Part shown: positions 1 through 6,833 of the stretch, piece after piece
Layout: every line of letters starts with the position of its first letter
How positions within the stretch are numbered: the first letter of the stretch is position 1
Origin: CAIUSP01 sp964594365
GTDB lineage: Bacteria > Actinomycetota > Thermoleophilia > Solirubrobacterales > 70-9
Length of the DNA: 13,349 bases
Direction: 5' to 3'
Assembly: GCA_964594365.1 (NCBI GenBank)
Contig: CAZQMB010000028.1
Coordinates: 1-13,349, forward strand
Notes under the pieces: model-generated
What the model was told of the DNA's origin: nothing
Databases searched by the model: none
What the model saw: only the letters and a program-made list of their open reading frames with translations
Position numbers and translations under genes: made by a program

Positions 1-32
1 GCCCGCTCCGCCGCCTCTCAGGTGAGGGTGGA

Positions 33-2012
33 CTAGATCCGCAGTTTCTTCTTGGCCTCGGAGAGGCTCGACTTCTCGAGTCCGGGAATCGAATCGAGGT
101 CGCTCAGCTTCTTGAAGCCGCCAGAACGGTTGCGGTAGGTGAGGATCCGCGTCACCTCGGTGACGCTCAGGCCTGTTTCGCGCAGCTCCTCGAAGGTCGC
201 GGCGTTGAGGTCGAGGTCGCCGCTGCCCTCATCCGAAGACTTCGCCTTGGCCTCCCCGGCCTTCTCCTTCTCCTTCCCCTTCTTTTCCTTCTTCTCCTTC
301 TTGCGCTTCTTGGCTGCTTCCTTGGCCCGCTTGCTGCGCTCCTCCGATTCGGCCTTCTGGGCGGCCTCCCGCTCCTTGCGTGCCTTCTCGACCGCGGCGA
401 TCTCGGCTTTGTGATCGCGCTCGGCCTTGGCCTGCTTCTCCTCGGCCTCGGCCTTGCGCTTCTCGGCGGCCTGCTTGGCCCGCTTGCTGCGCTCTTCCGA
501 TTCGGCCTTCTGAGCCTGCTCGCGCTCCTTGCGGGCCTTCTCTACCGCTTTGAGCTCCTTCTCCTTCTCGCGCTTGGCCCGCTCCACCGCCCTCTTACGA
601 CGCTCCTCCTCACGACGCTCCCGCTCCTCGGCCTCCCGCTTCTCGCGCTCGGCGCGTTCACGCTCCCACTCGCGCTCGAGCTCGCGGTTTGACTCGGCTA
701 TCTCGCGCTGGAGTCGCTGCTCGCGCCGCTGGGCGTCGCTCTGGAAGAAGGCTCCGATCACGGGCAGGGCAGCGAGGCCGGTTATCGGGGCCGCCTTCTC
801 GAGCGGTGGCAGATCGGCGGAGTCGGACTCGGGAGTGTCGTCCCCCTCGCTCTCCTCCTCGGCCGCCTCGGAGAGAGTGGGCTGAGAGGGCTGATCGATC
901 GCGGTCTGACCAGGCGCCACCTCTGCACTGGCGGATTCGTCCTCGACCAGCCAACTGGCACCTTCGGTACCAGCGCCAGCTGAGGCGCTCGCTCTGGGCG
1001 CGGAGGAGGCGGACGAAGACGCCTTTGGCCTGGCACCCGCTCCTGCAGCAGCCTCCGCCGAGAGGGCGCGCCGCTCGGCCTCGGCCGCACGCTTTTCGGC
1101 TTGCTCGACCCGCTCCAGCATCTCCTCCATCTTCCGCTCGCGTTCGGCTTCCTCGGCGAGGCGCTCTGCCTCCGCTGCCCTGCGCTCCGCCTCGGCGACG
1201 CGGCGCTCGATCTCATCGAGCTTCTGGTTGGTTCCCGAGAGCGCACTGCTCGCAGGGCCGTAGGAGGACGGCTCACCTTCCTCCATCACTCTCTCGGCGG
1301 CGGCGGCGGCCGCAGCCTCGGCAGCAAGGCGAACCTTCTCGTCCGAGGCGCGGCGGGCCTCCTCGATCGCAGAGCGCGTGCGGTCCTCGACCTCTCTGCT
1401 CACCTGCTCCGACTCGGACTGGGTACGCGCCTCGCTCTCCGCGCGCAGGCGCTCGGCCTCCGCACGAACCCGCTCCTCGGCCTCGCGCCGGGCGCGAGCG
1501 GCATCGTCAGGACCGGGCTCGGCTGGCGTCGTGTCATCGGGCTCGTAGGCGGACTTGAGCGAGATCGAGTCGGTCGGGCTGGACGACTGCTCGCCACCGC
1601 TCGCCGCTCCAGCCGCAACGCCGCTCAGACCGAGTGCGGCGGCAACCGGCGCGCCCGATGCGGAGGCAGGTTCCGGCAGCTCTTCCTCACCATGGACCCC
1701 GTCGTCGGTCGAGGGCTTGTCACCCCGCCTCTTCGACTTGCGCTTGGAGCGCGACTCGGCCCATTCCCGCCGCTCGAGATCCTCAGCCTGACGCCGCTCG
1801 AGTGCTCGTTGATCTCGCGCCTCGACCTTGCGGGCCTTCTTCTCGAGCCTGCGCCTGCGAGAGCCTGAACGCCTCCAGGCGAGGAACGAACCGAGTAGCA
1901 GGATGACCACGACCGCGAGTACCACGTAAGACCAGGGCTGGTTGTCCTGGATGAAGGCCTGGATGTCATCCCAGACCGCTGCCAGATCGAGCGCAATCGG
2001 CATGTGGCGCAT
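33..2012 (-). CDS. Membrane-anchored coiled-coil protein with C-terminal ComEA-like helix-hairpin-helix domain
   Basis: No named family is recognised for the full 659-residue protein. Seen: a short N-terminus, one hydrophobic segment at residues about 29-46, then a dense basic stretch (47-62, SGSRRRRLEKKA). By the positive-inside rule the remaining ~600 residues should be cytoplasmic. Charged coiled-coil stretches lie at about 175-245, 262-325 and 424-590, separated by Ala/Ser/Gly/Pro linkers (115-170, 326-405). A hydrophobic island sits at 405-424. Residues about 598-659 resemble the ComEA-type double helix-hairpin-helix (LDLNAAT...EEL, ILTYRN, GGFKKLSDL, IPGLEK). Residues 489-520 and 540-571 are near-identical, 51 apart. 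The start is uncertain between ATG at 2012 and ATG at 2003; neither has a clear Shine-Dalgarno. It lies 66 bp after smpB, with a probable terminator between. Inference: a membrane-to-DNA tether or scaffold. The family link of the C-terminal domain is likely; the function is unproven. Confidence 0.85.
   Translation of the reverse strand: MRHMPIALDLAAVWDDIQAFIQDNQPWSYVVLAVVVILLLGSFLAWRRSGSRRRRLEKKARKVEARDQRALERRQAEDLERREWAESRSKRKSKRRGDKPSTDDGVHGEEELPEPASASGAPVAAALGLSGVAAGAASGGEQSSSPTDSISLKSAYEPDDTTPAEPGPDDAARARREAEERVRAEAERLRAESEARTQSESEQVSREVEDRTRSAIEEARRASDEKVRLAAEAAAAAAAERVMEEGEPSSYGPASSALSGTNQKLDEIERRVAEAERRAAEAERLAEEAERERKMEEMLERVEQAEKRAAEAERRALSAEAAAGAGARPKASSSASSAPRASASAGAGTEGASWLVEDESASAEVAPGQTAIDQPSQPTLSEAAEEESEGDDTPESDSADLPPLEKAAPITGLAALPVIGAFFQSDAQRREQRLQREIAESNRELEREWERERAEREKREAEERERREEERRKRAVERAKREKEKELKAVEKARKEREQAQKAESEERSKRAKQAAEKRKAEAEEKQAKAERDHKAEIAAVEKARKEREAAQKAESEERSKRAKEAAKKRKKEKKEKKGKEKEKAGEAKAKSSDEGSGDLDLNAATFEELRETGLSVTEVTRILTYRNRSGGFKKLSDLDSIPGLEKSSLSEAKKKLRI
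36..221 (-). other. ComEA-like helix-hairpin-helix domain (residues ~598-659)
   Basis: The end of the coiled-coil protein follows the ComEA/HhH_3 pattern: a leading L-(D/N)-L-N-x-A-T, a first helix pair containing RILTYRN, the conserved GGF-x-x-(L/V)-x-DL turn, then IPGLEK and a last helix ending in KKLRI. In canonical domains the hairpin turns read G-I-G; here they read GLS (residues 614-616) and GLE (644-646). Sequence-independent DNA backbone binding is known for the family, but these turns make it less certain here. Confidence 0.7.
300..548 (-). repeat. In-frame tandem duplication inside the coiled coil (two copies, 153-bp period)
   Basis: Residues 489-520 and 540-571 share the pattern AVEKARKERE-x-AQKAESEERSKRAK-x-AA-x-KRK with only three differing positions. 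At DNA level the copies (453-548 and 300-395) are 153 bp apart, exactly 51 codons, and keep long identical runs such as 321-340 against 474-493. The high nucleotide identity suggests a fairly recent duplication or gene conversion rather than only heptad convergence. Confidence 0.8.
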
Positions 2013-2032
2013 TGTTACGCGTGACTATGCGG

Positions 2033-2064
2033 AAAAACGGGGTTCACGCCTGAGCACAGGAGTG
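2033..2064 (-). terminator. Probable terminator after smpB
   Basis: Just after the smpB stop, read on the minus strand, is an inverted repeat CACTCCTG-TGCT-CAGGCGTG (2045-2064; 7 of 8 pairs). After seven more bases comes a T5 run (2033-2037). Its position between smpB and the coiled-coil gene suits a rho-independent terminator or attenuator. The mismatch and the gap before the T-run make it weaker than a textbook case. Part of the hairpin recurs at 7819-7832. Confidence 0.45.
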
Positions 2065-2078
2065 AGGGCGAGAGGCGA

Positions 2079-2609
2079 TCAACGCATCCGCTGTTTGTAA
2101 TCGCGTTCGACCTCGCGCTGGGTGTCGCGATCCTTGATCTCACGCCTGCGGTCACGGCCTTCCTTGCCGCGGGCGAGAGCGAGCTCCACCTTCGCACGTG
2201 GCCCCTTGAAGTAGATCCTGGTCGGTACCAGGGTGAGCCCCTTCTGAGCCATCTTGCCGATCAGCCGCTCGATCTCACGTCGGTGGAGCAGGAGTTTGCG
2301 CGCCCGATCCGGTTCGTGGTTCTGGCTGCTTGCAGGGCCATACGGCGGGATATGCGCTCCGCGGAGGAAGATCTCCCCTTCGTTGATGGTGGCGAAGGCC
2401 TCGTTGATCTGAGCCTTGCCGTCGCGCAACGACTTGACTTCGCTGCCTCGCAATTCGACCCCTGCCTCGAACTTCTCGACCAACTCGAACTTGTGTCGTG
2501 CCCGGCGGTTGGTCGCCACATCACCGGACTTGAGTTCGCGTGGCTCACCCTTGGCCTGCTTCGGCTTGGGTGATTTCTTCGACTTCTTCGATTTCTTCGA
2601 GGCGGCCAT
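2079..2609 (-). CDS. smpB: SsrA (tmRNA)-binding protein SmpB
   Basis: SmpB binds the tRNA-like part of tmRNA and places it in the A site of stalled ribosomes for trans-translation. The 176-residue product has the family landmarks: ATNRRARHKFEL near residue 33, GVELRGSEVKSLRDGKAQI, the AHIPPYGPASSQNHEPDRARKLLLHRREI block, LTLVPTRIYFKGPRAKVELALARGK, and the basic tail GRDRRREIKDRDTQREVERDY that enters the mRNA channel. The first ~30 residues are an extra Lys/Ser/Pro-rich stretch beyond the usual ~155-160 residue core. The ATG lies 2 bp after the rnr stop (TGA-TC-ATG). A good Shine-Dalgarno (AAGAGGGG, 2619-2626) sits 9 bases upstream, inside rnr, so the genes are translationally close. The partner RNA gene ssrA is not recognised in this window. 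Confidence 0.97.
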   Translation of the reverse strand: MAASKKSKKSKKSPKPKQAKGEPRELKSGDVATNRRARHKFELVEKFEAGVELRGSEVKSLRDGKAQINEAFATINEGEIFLRGAHIPPYGPASSQNHEPDRARKLLLHRREIERLIGKMAQKGLTLVPTRIYFKGPRAKVELALARGKEGRDRRREIKDRDTQREVERDYKQRMR

Positions 2610-2611
2610 GA

Positions 2612-4747
2612 TCAGCGTCCCCTCTTCTTAGCACCGCCCCGCTTCTTGGATGCACCCTTGGCCTTCGACTTCTGGCCGCTGCGGCTGGTCGACCTGCTTG
2701 CCCTGGCGGCCTTCTCGGCCTTCGGCTTGGGACGGCCCTTGTTCTTGGTCTTGTTACCGGAGGACTTCGGCTTGGAGCGCTTCTTCTGAGCGGACCCACT
2801 CTTCTTGCCGCCACCGGAGCCACCGGAGCCACCGGAGGATCCACCCGACGAGGTCTGCTTGCCCGAGGTCCTGCCTCCCCCTGGCGGTCTGCGCCTCTTG
2901 CCACCCCCTCTGCCCGGGGCACCTCCCGTTCGAGTGCCTGCCCGACGGCCGCGTTGACCGCTGCCGCGTTTGCCGGAGCCGGAATCGCCGTCCTTGCCGG
3001 GTGCCGGCAGGAGGTCCACCCTGCCACGCGGGGCATCGACCGAGTCGACGGTTATCTCGACCGGATCACCGAACCTGACCGCCCTGCCTCCGCCCGAGCC
3101 GATCAACTGGGTGCCGGTCTCGTCGAGGTTGTATCGCTCACGCCCACCGATCCGACGCACGGGGAGGAATCCCTCGTAGACGTCCGAGTGCTCACCGGCG
3201 AAGCGGATGAAGGCCCCTGCCTCGATCACACCCGAGACCTCACCCGCGTAAGTGGCATCGGGACCGCGTTCGCGGACCTCACGCTGGAGGAGATACGAGG
3301 CGCAGATCGAGTCCGCGTCGCGCTCGATCCGGACCGCATCGCGCTCGATCTCGGAGCAGTGCGGACCGGCATCGGCAACCTCTTCCGGGAGCGGTGCCTT
3401 CTCCCCACCCTTCTCGCCGTAGACGACCGAGAGGATCCCGCGGTGGCAGACGAGGTCGGGGAAGCGGCGGATGGGCGAGGTGAAGTGGGAGTAGGCGCTG
3501 CTCGCCAGACCAGCATGCCCGAGGTTCTGGTCCGAGTAATAGGCGGGCTTCAGCGAGCGCAGGATCAGCGAGGTGTAGGCGTCCAGCCCGTGGCCGCGGC
3601 GCTTCGCCTCCTTCGAGACGAGCCGGGAGGCTTGACCGACGACCTCGCCGGCCTGTTGCGGCGTCATCCCCTTCGGCACCGGTGGCGTGGGCAAGTCCAA
3701 CGCAGCGAGTTGATCGCAGAGCTGCTCGACCCTCGACGGGTCGGGCTCCTCGTGCACTCGGTAGAGGGTCGGGACGCGCTTGGCCTGCAGCACCTCGGCA
3801 ACCTGCTCGTTGGTGAGGATCATCAGCATCTCTATCAGGGTGTGGGACTCGGTCTGCTCGGAACCCTTGGCGGCTTCGACGTTGCCATCTGAGTCGAAGG
3901 AGAAGTCTGGCTCGGAGGTGGAGACCTCCAGCGCATCGGGTGGGCGACGCGAGAGACGGGCTGCGGCGGCGGCGCGGGCGAGCTTCATCGGCTCGGCGAC
4001 GATCTCCGGAGGCTTCTCCCGACCGGCGAAGATCCGGTCGAGCTGGTCGTAGTCGAGGCGGACGTCCGAGCAGATGACCGAGCGGTAGAACGAGGTCGAT
4101 TTGGCCTCGCCGTCGGGCGAGAGCAGGACCTCGGTTGTGACCGCAAGACGGTCGACCTCCGGGGCGAGGGAGCAGGCCTCGCTCGAGAGAGCATGCGGGA
4201 GCATCGGCTCCACCGACCCGGGCACGTAGATCGAATTCGCACGGCGATAGGCCTCGTCTTCCAGGGCGGTGCCGGGCTTGATGTGCGCCGCAACGTCGGC
4301 GATGTGGATCCAGAGCCGAATGTCGTCGCCCTCGCGCTTGGCCGAGACGGCATCGTCGAAATCCCGAGCGGTTGCCGGATCGACGGTGAAGGTGGTCAGG
4401 TCACGGAGGTCACGCCTCTCACCGGGGGCGTCCAGGGCGTCGCGGGCCGCATCGCGGGCAGCGATCTCGATTTCGGGGCTGAAGCCGCGCTCCACCCCAC
4501 GGTCGGCAAGCAGTGCCTCGACCACGTCGGCCGCGACCTTCGGATCTCCGAGTTCGCGGATCACCTCGGCGCGGTCGCCTCGGACCCAGCGCACCAGAGC
4601 CATCCGGTCGGGGGCGACCTTGGGGCCGCCAGAGATCGTGAACTGACCACCGCGCTCGAAGATCGGAGAGCAGGTGAGGAACTTCCCCTTCTTGGAGACG
4701 ACCGCCACTCCCTCGGTGCGCTCTGCGGCGTCCTGGCCGCGTGCCAT
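2612..4747 (-). CDS. rnr: Ribonuclease R (RNase II/RNB family 3'-5' exoribonuclease)
   Basis: A 711-residue processive 3'-5' exoribonuclease that degrades structured RNA and, in known systems, works with tmRNA/SmpB on stalled mRNAs. The RNB signature TVDPATARDFDDAV (residues 121-134) supplies D123, D129, D131 and D132, with the same spacing as the four metal-binding Asp residues of RNase II. The second hallmark HFTSPIRRFPDLVCHR is at 421-436. A C-terminal S1/OB domain spans about 497-580. Residues 583-711 are a Gly/Ser/Lys/Arg-rich basic tail. The N-terminus holds only one cold-shock-like OB domain (about 12-65), so the helix-turn-helix and first cold-shock domain of E. coli RNase R are missing. 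The ATG is supported by AGGAG at 4753-4757, which overlaps the ctpA stop. Whether to call it RNase R or RNase II-like is open; the basic tail and smpB neighbour favour RNase R. Confidence 0.95.
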   Translation of the reverse strand: MARGQDAAERTEGVAVVSKKGKFLTCSPIFERGGQFTISGGPKVAPDRMALVRWVRGDRAEVIRELGDPKVAADVVEALLADRGVERGFSPEIEIAARDAARDALDAPGERRDLRDLTTFTVDPATARDFDDAVSAKREGDDIRLWIHIADVAAHIKPGTALEDEAYRRANSIYVPGSVEPMLPHALSSEACSLAPEVDRLAVTTEVLLSPDGEAKSTSFYRSVICSDVRLDYDQLDRIFAGREKPPEIVAEPMKLARAAAAARLSRRPPDALEVSTSEPDFSFDSDGNVEAAKGSEQTESHTLIEMLMILTNEQVAEVLQAKRVPTLYRVHEEPDPSRVEQLCDQLAALDLPTPPVPKGMTPQQAGEVVGQASRLVSKEAKRRGHGLDAYTSLILRSLKPAYYSDQNLGHAGLASSAYSHFTSPIRRFPDLVCHRGILSVVYGEKGGEKAPLPEEVADAGPHCSEIERDAVRIERDADSICASYLLQREVRERGPDATYAGEVSGVIEAGAFIRFAGEHSDVYEGFLPVRRIGGRERYNLDETGTQLIGSGGGRAVRFGDPVEITVDSVDAPRGRVDLLPAPGKDGDSGSGKRGSGQRGRRAGTRTGGAPGRGGGKRRRPPGGGRTSGKQTSSGGSSGGSGGSGGGKKSGSAQKKRSKPKSSGNKTKNKGRPKPKAEKAARASRSTSRSGQKSKAKGASKKRGGAKKRGR
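2811..2837 (-). repeat. Three perfect 9-bp repeats in the RNase R tail
   Basis: The unit ccaccggag occurs three times in direct succession (2811-2819, 2820-2828, 2829-2837) and encodes Ser-Gly-Gly repeats in the low-complexity linker of RNase R. Such an array could change copy number by slippage without breaking the frame. Confidence 0.85.
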
Positions 4748-4752
4748 CAGAT

Positions 4753-4757
4753 CTCCT
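4753..4757 (-). promoter_or_regulatory. Shine-Dalgarno of rnr overlapping the ctpA stop codon
   Basis: AGGAG on the minus strand lies 5 bases before the rnr ATG and shares two bases with the TAG stop of the S41 peptidase gene (4756-4758, reading TAGGAG). It decides the rnr start and implies that ribosomes finishing ctpA arrive at the rnr initiation site. Confidence 0.75.
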
Positions 4758-5928
4758 ACTTCTTGGCGGCCTGCGCGCGGATCTTGCGCGCGACCAGAGC
4801 CTCGGCGCGTCTCAGTTGGAGGTCCGAGTTGCCGTTCGAAGTGACGATCACCTGGGGCTTCAGGCCCTTGCCGTCGACCGAGCTCCCGTTGCGGGTCAGG
4901 TACTCACCCAGGGTGAGGTCCAGCGCGCCGCCGTTTTCGAGGGGGAAGACCCTCTGGAAGGTCCCCTTGCCGAAGGAGGTGGTCCCGACCGTAGTCGCCA
5001 CCTTCGCCTGCGCAAGCGCTGCGGCCATGATCTCGGCGGCCGATGCTGTGTTCTCGTTGATCAGTACGGCCATGGGGCGGCGGGGCAAAGCGTCTCCCTC
5101 GGCCTCGTAGACCTGCTCGGGCTCGGCACGACCGGAGGTCGAGACGATCCGACCGTTCTCGATGAACTGACTCGACGCGAGGACCGCCTCGCTGAGCAGA
5201 CCGCCGCCGTTGTCGCGGAGGTCGAGGATCAGGCCCTCGGCGCCTCGGTCGTAGAGGCTCTCGACCTTCTGCCGAAGCAGGCCGTGGACCCCGGTCGAGA
5301 AGGTGATCATCCGCACGTAGGCGATCTTCTCCCCGCCGTAGGTGAGCAGTTTCCCCTCGACTACTGGTAGGGCTACCTGTGCGCGGGTGAGTTCGATGTC
5401 GCGCTCCTTGCCGTTGGTCGAGCGCACGGTCAGGGTGACATCGGTTCCTTCCTCTCCCTTGATCCGATTGGTGGCCAGTTCGGCCGAGAGGCCCGCGATC
5501 GACTTGCCGTCCACAGCGGTCACGACATCACCCCTGACGATCCCTCCCTCTTGCGCAGGAGAATCGGGGAAGACCCGGGTGACCCTGAGGCCGGCGGGGA
5601 CCTCTCCCACCGTCATGCCGACGCCGGAGAACTGGCCGGCCGTCGCGTCCTGGAAGTGCCCGTAAGCCCAAGGACCGAAGTACCGGCTGAACCGATCGTC
5701 GTAGCGCTTGCGCAGGTACTCGACCATCCCTCTGACCGAGGCACCCTGGAGCTCCTCGACCGGAGCGGCCTTGTAGTAGTCGGCCTCGATCAGTTCGAGC
5801 GCCTGAGAGGTGGAGTCACCCGCTCCCGGGATGAGGCCGCCGTAGCCGTCTGTCCGCACGGCAGCGATCGAACCCGCCACGAAGGCGACCGCAACGGCGA
5901 AGGCCGCCAGAAGAGTACGTGAGTTCAA
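4756..5928 (-). CDS. C-terminal processing peptidase, S41 family (CtpA/CtpB-like)
   Basis: A 390-residue exported PDZ-containing serine protease of the carboxy-terminal processing family. A signal peptide or signal anchor covers residues about 4-24. An N-terminal helical region with YDDRFSRYFGP lies at about 76-86, and the PDZ domain at about 98-185 (FSGVGMTVGEV...LRVTRVFPDSPAQEGGIVRGDVV). The S41 core follows: GLILDLRDNGGG at 232-243, the nucleophile S296 in NENTASAAEI, and the general-base K321 in GTTSFGKGTFQ. It begins at TTG, which overlaps the ftsX TGA (TTGA, 5925-5928); no later start keeps the signal segment intact. Only a poor AAGG precedes the TTG, so initiation probably depends on translational coupling. 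B. subtilis also has ctpB directly after ftsEX. A role in processing envelope or hydrolase proteins beside FtsEX is plausible; the substrate is unknown. Confidence 0.94.
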   Translation of the reverse strand: MNSRTLLAAFAVAVAFVAGSIAAVRTDGYGGLIPGAGDSTSQALELIEADYYKAAPVEELQGASVRGMVEYLRKRYDDRFSRYFGPWAYGHFQDATAGQFSGVGMTVGEVPAGLRVTRVFPDSPAQEGGIVRGDVVTAVDGKSIAGLSAELATNRIKGEEGTDVTLTVRSTNGKERDIELTRAQVALPVVEGKLLTYGGEKIAYVRMITFSTGVHGLLRQKVESLYDRGAEGLILDLRDNGGGLLSEAVLASSQFIENGRIVSTSGRAEPEQVYEAEGDALPRRPMAVLINENTASAAEIMAAALAQAKVATTVGTTSFGKGTFQRVFPLENGGALDLTLGEYLTRNGSSVDGKGLKPQVIVTSNGNSDLQLRRAEALVARKIRAQAAKK

Positions 5929-6833
5929 ACCTTGAGGAATCGGCGAAGCGTCAGGCCGCTACCGAGCGCGGAGACGGCCATCGCGAGGAAGAGGAGGAGG
6001 AATACGAGGCCGATGAACGGCATGGTGCCGTCGGCCGAGATCAGATCGATCGAGTTTGCGAGTGGATCCACGATTGCGACCTTACCGAGTATCAGTACCG
6101 AGACGGCGAGCAGTCCTCCGATCGCGCCGCAGAAGAGCCCCTCGATCATGAACGGCCAGCGGATGAACCAGTTGGTTCCACCGACCAGACGCATCACCTC
6201 GACCTCGCGGCGACGCGAATAGATAGAGAGGCGAATCGTGTTGCCGACCAACAGCAGCGATGCGATCACCAGGACGATCGCGATCACGATCAAGAAGATC
6301 TTGACGAAACCGGTGACCGAGCGGATAGGCGCGGCATCGGCGCGAGAGTCCTTTACGTCCTCGATCGCTGCGCTCACGGGCTGGGGGTCGCCGTTGGCGT
6401 CCGTGGGAGCGAGCGAAGCGGCTATCGCCTCCATGTTGTCGAGATCGTCCGGCTTGATCTCGAACGAGCGAGGAAGAGGATTGCGACCCTGGGGCAGCAC
6501 GTTGACCGGATCGTCGTTTTCGAGGAAGCCGCGCAGCTTGGTCAGGGCCTGCTCCTTGCTCACGAATGTCGCGGATTCGACGTGCTGGGTATTGCGGATG
6601 AGATCGCCGAGCGCGGCTACCTCTCCGGTGGTGGCGTCGTCGTAGATGAAGACCCGGAGGGTGACCTGATCACGGACCTCTTCGGTCTTGCCGCCGGTGG
6701 TCTGGAGGATCGGGATGAGCACTCCGAGCAGCAGGATCGTGACCGCGACCGTGACGATCGCGGCGATGCTCGGAGCGGTGCTCCGACGCAGGGCCCGGAA
6801 GCCCTCGCCGAGGAAGAAGGTGAAACGGTTCAC
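5925..6833 (-). CDS. ftsX: Cell division protein FtsX (permease-like ABC component)
   Basis: FtsX partners the ATPase FtsE at the septum and relays ATP-driven change to extracellular peptidoglycan hydrolases or their activators. The 302-residue product has the standard form: a cytoplasmic N-terminus (FFLGEGFRALRR), TM1 at about 22-44, an extracellular domain at about 45-172 (VTLRVFIYDDATTGE, VSKEQALTKL), and TM2-4 at about 174-198, 229-252 and 271-294. The conserved cytoplasmic loop SRRREVEVMRLVGGTNWFI (206-224) is very characteristic. The start is GTG, overlapping the ftsE TGA as GTGA, with GGGGA 4 bases upstream (6838-6842). The C-terminus overlaps the TTG start of the peptidase gene. No cognate hydrolase such as a CwlO, PcsB or RipC homologue lies in the window. 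Confidence 0.97.
   Translation of the reverse strand: MNRFTFFLGEGFRALRRSTAPSIAAIVTVAVTILLLGVLIPILQTTGGKTEEVRDQVTLRVFIYDDATTGEVAALGDLIRNTQHVESATFVSKEQALTKLRGFLENDDPVNVLPQGRNPLPRSFEIKPDDLDNMEAIAASLAPTDANGDPQPVSAAIEDVKDSRADAAPIRSVTGFVKIFLIVIAIVLVIASLLLVGNTIRLSIYSRRREVEVMRLVGGTNWFIRWPFMIEGLFCGAIGGLLAVSVLILGKVAIVDPLANSIDLISADGTMPFIGLVFLLLFLAMAVSALGSGLTLRRFLKV

Noticed and set aside
1..32. Terminator after the coiled-coil gene
   Set aside because: Only a 4-bp palindrome (CTCA-CC-TGAG on the minus strand) is present, without a T-run; too weak to call, and the window ends there.
689..1558. Arg/Pro-rich plus-strand open frame opposite the coiled-coil gene
   Set aside because: An extreme-composition shadow of the Glu/Ala/Arg-rich coiled-coil codons; no start signal or conserved motif.
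2013..2078. Possible ssrA (tmRNA) gene next to smpB
   Set aside because: The 66-bp gap is far too short for a tmRNA, and I found no tRNA-like ends or tag-peptide frame in the window.
2954..3892. Plus-strand open frame (312 codons) opposite rnr
   Set aside because: It lies wholly inside the RNase R catalytic and S1 region on the other strand; no domain or ribosome site.
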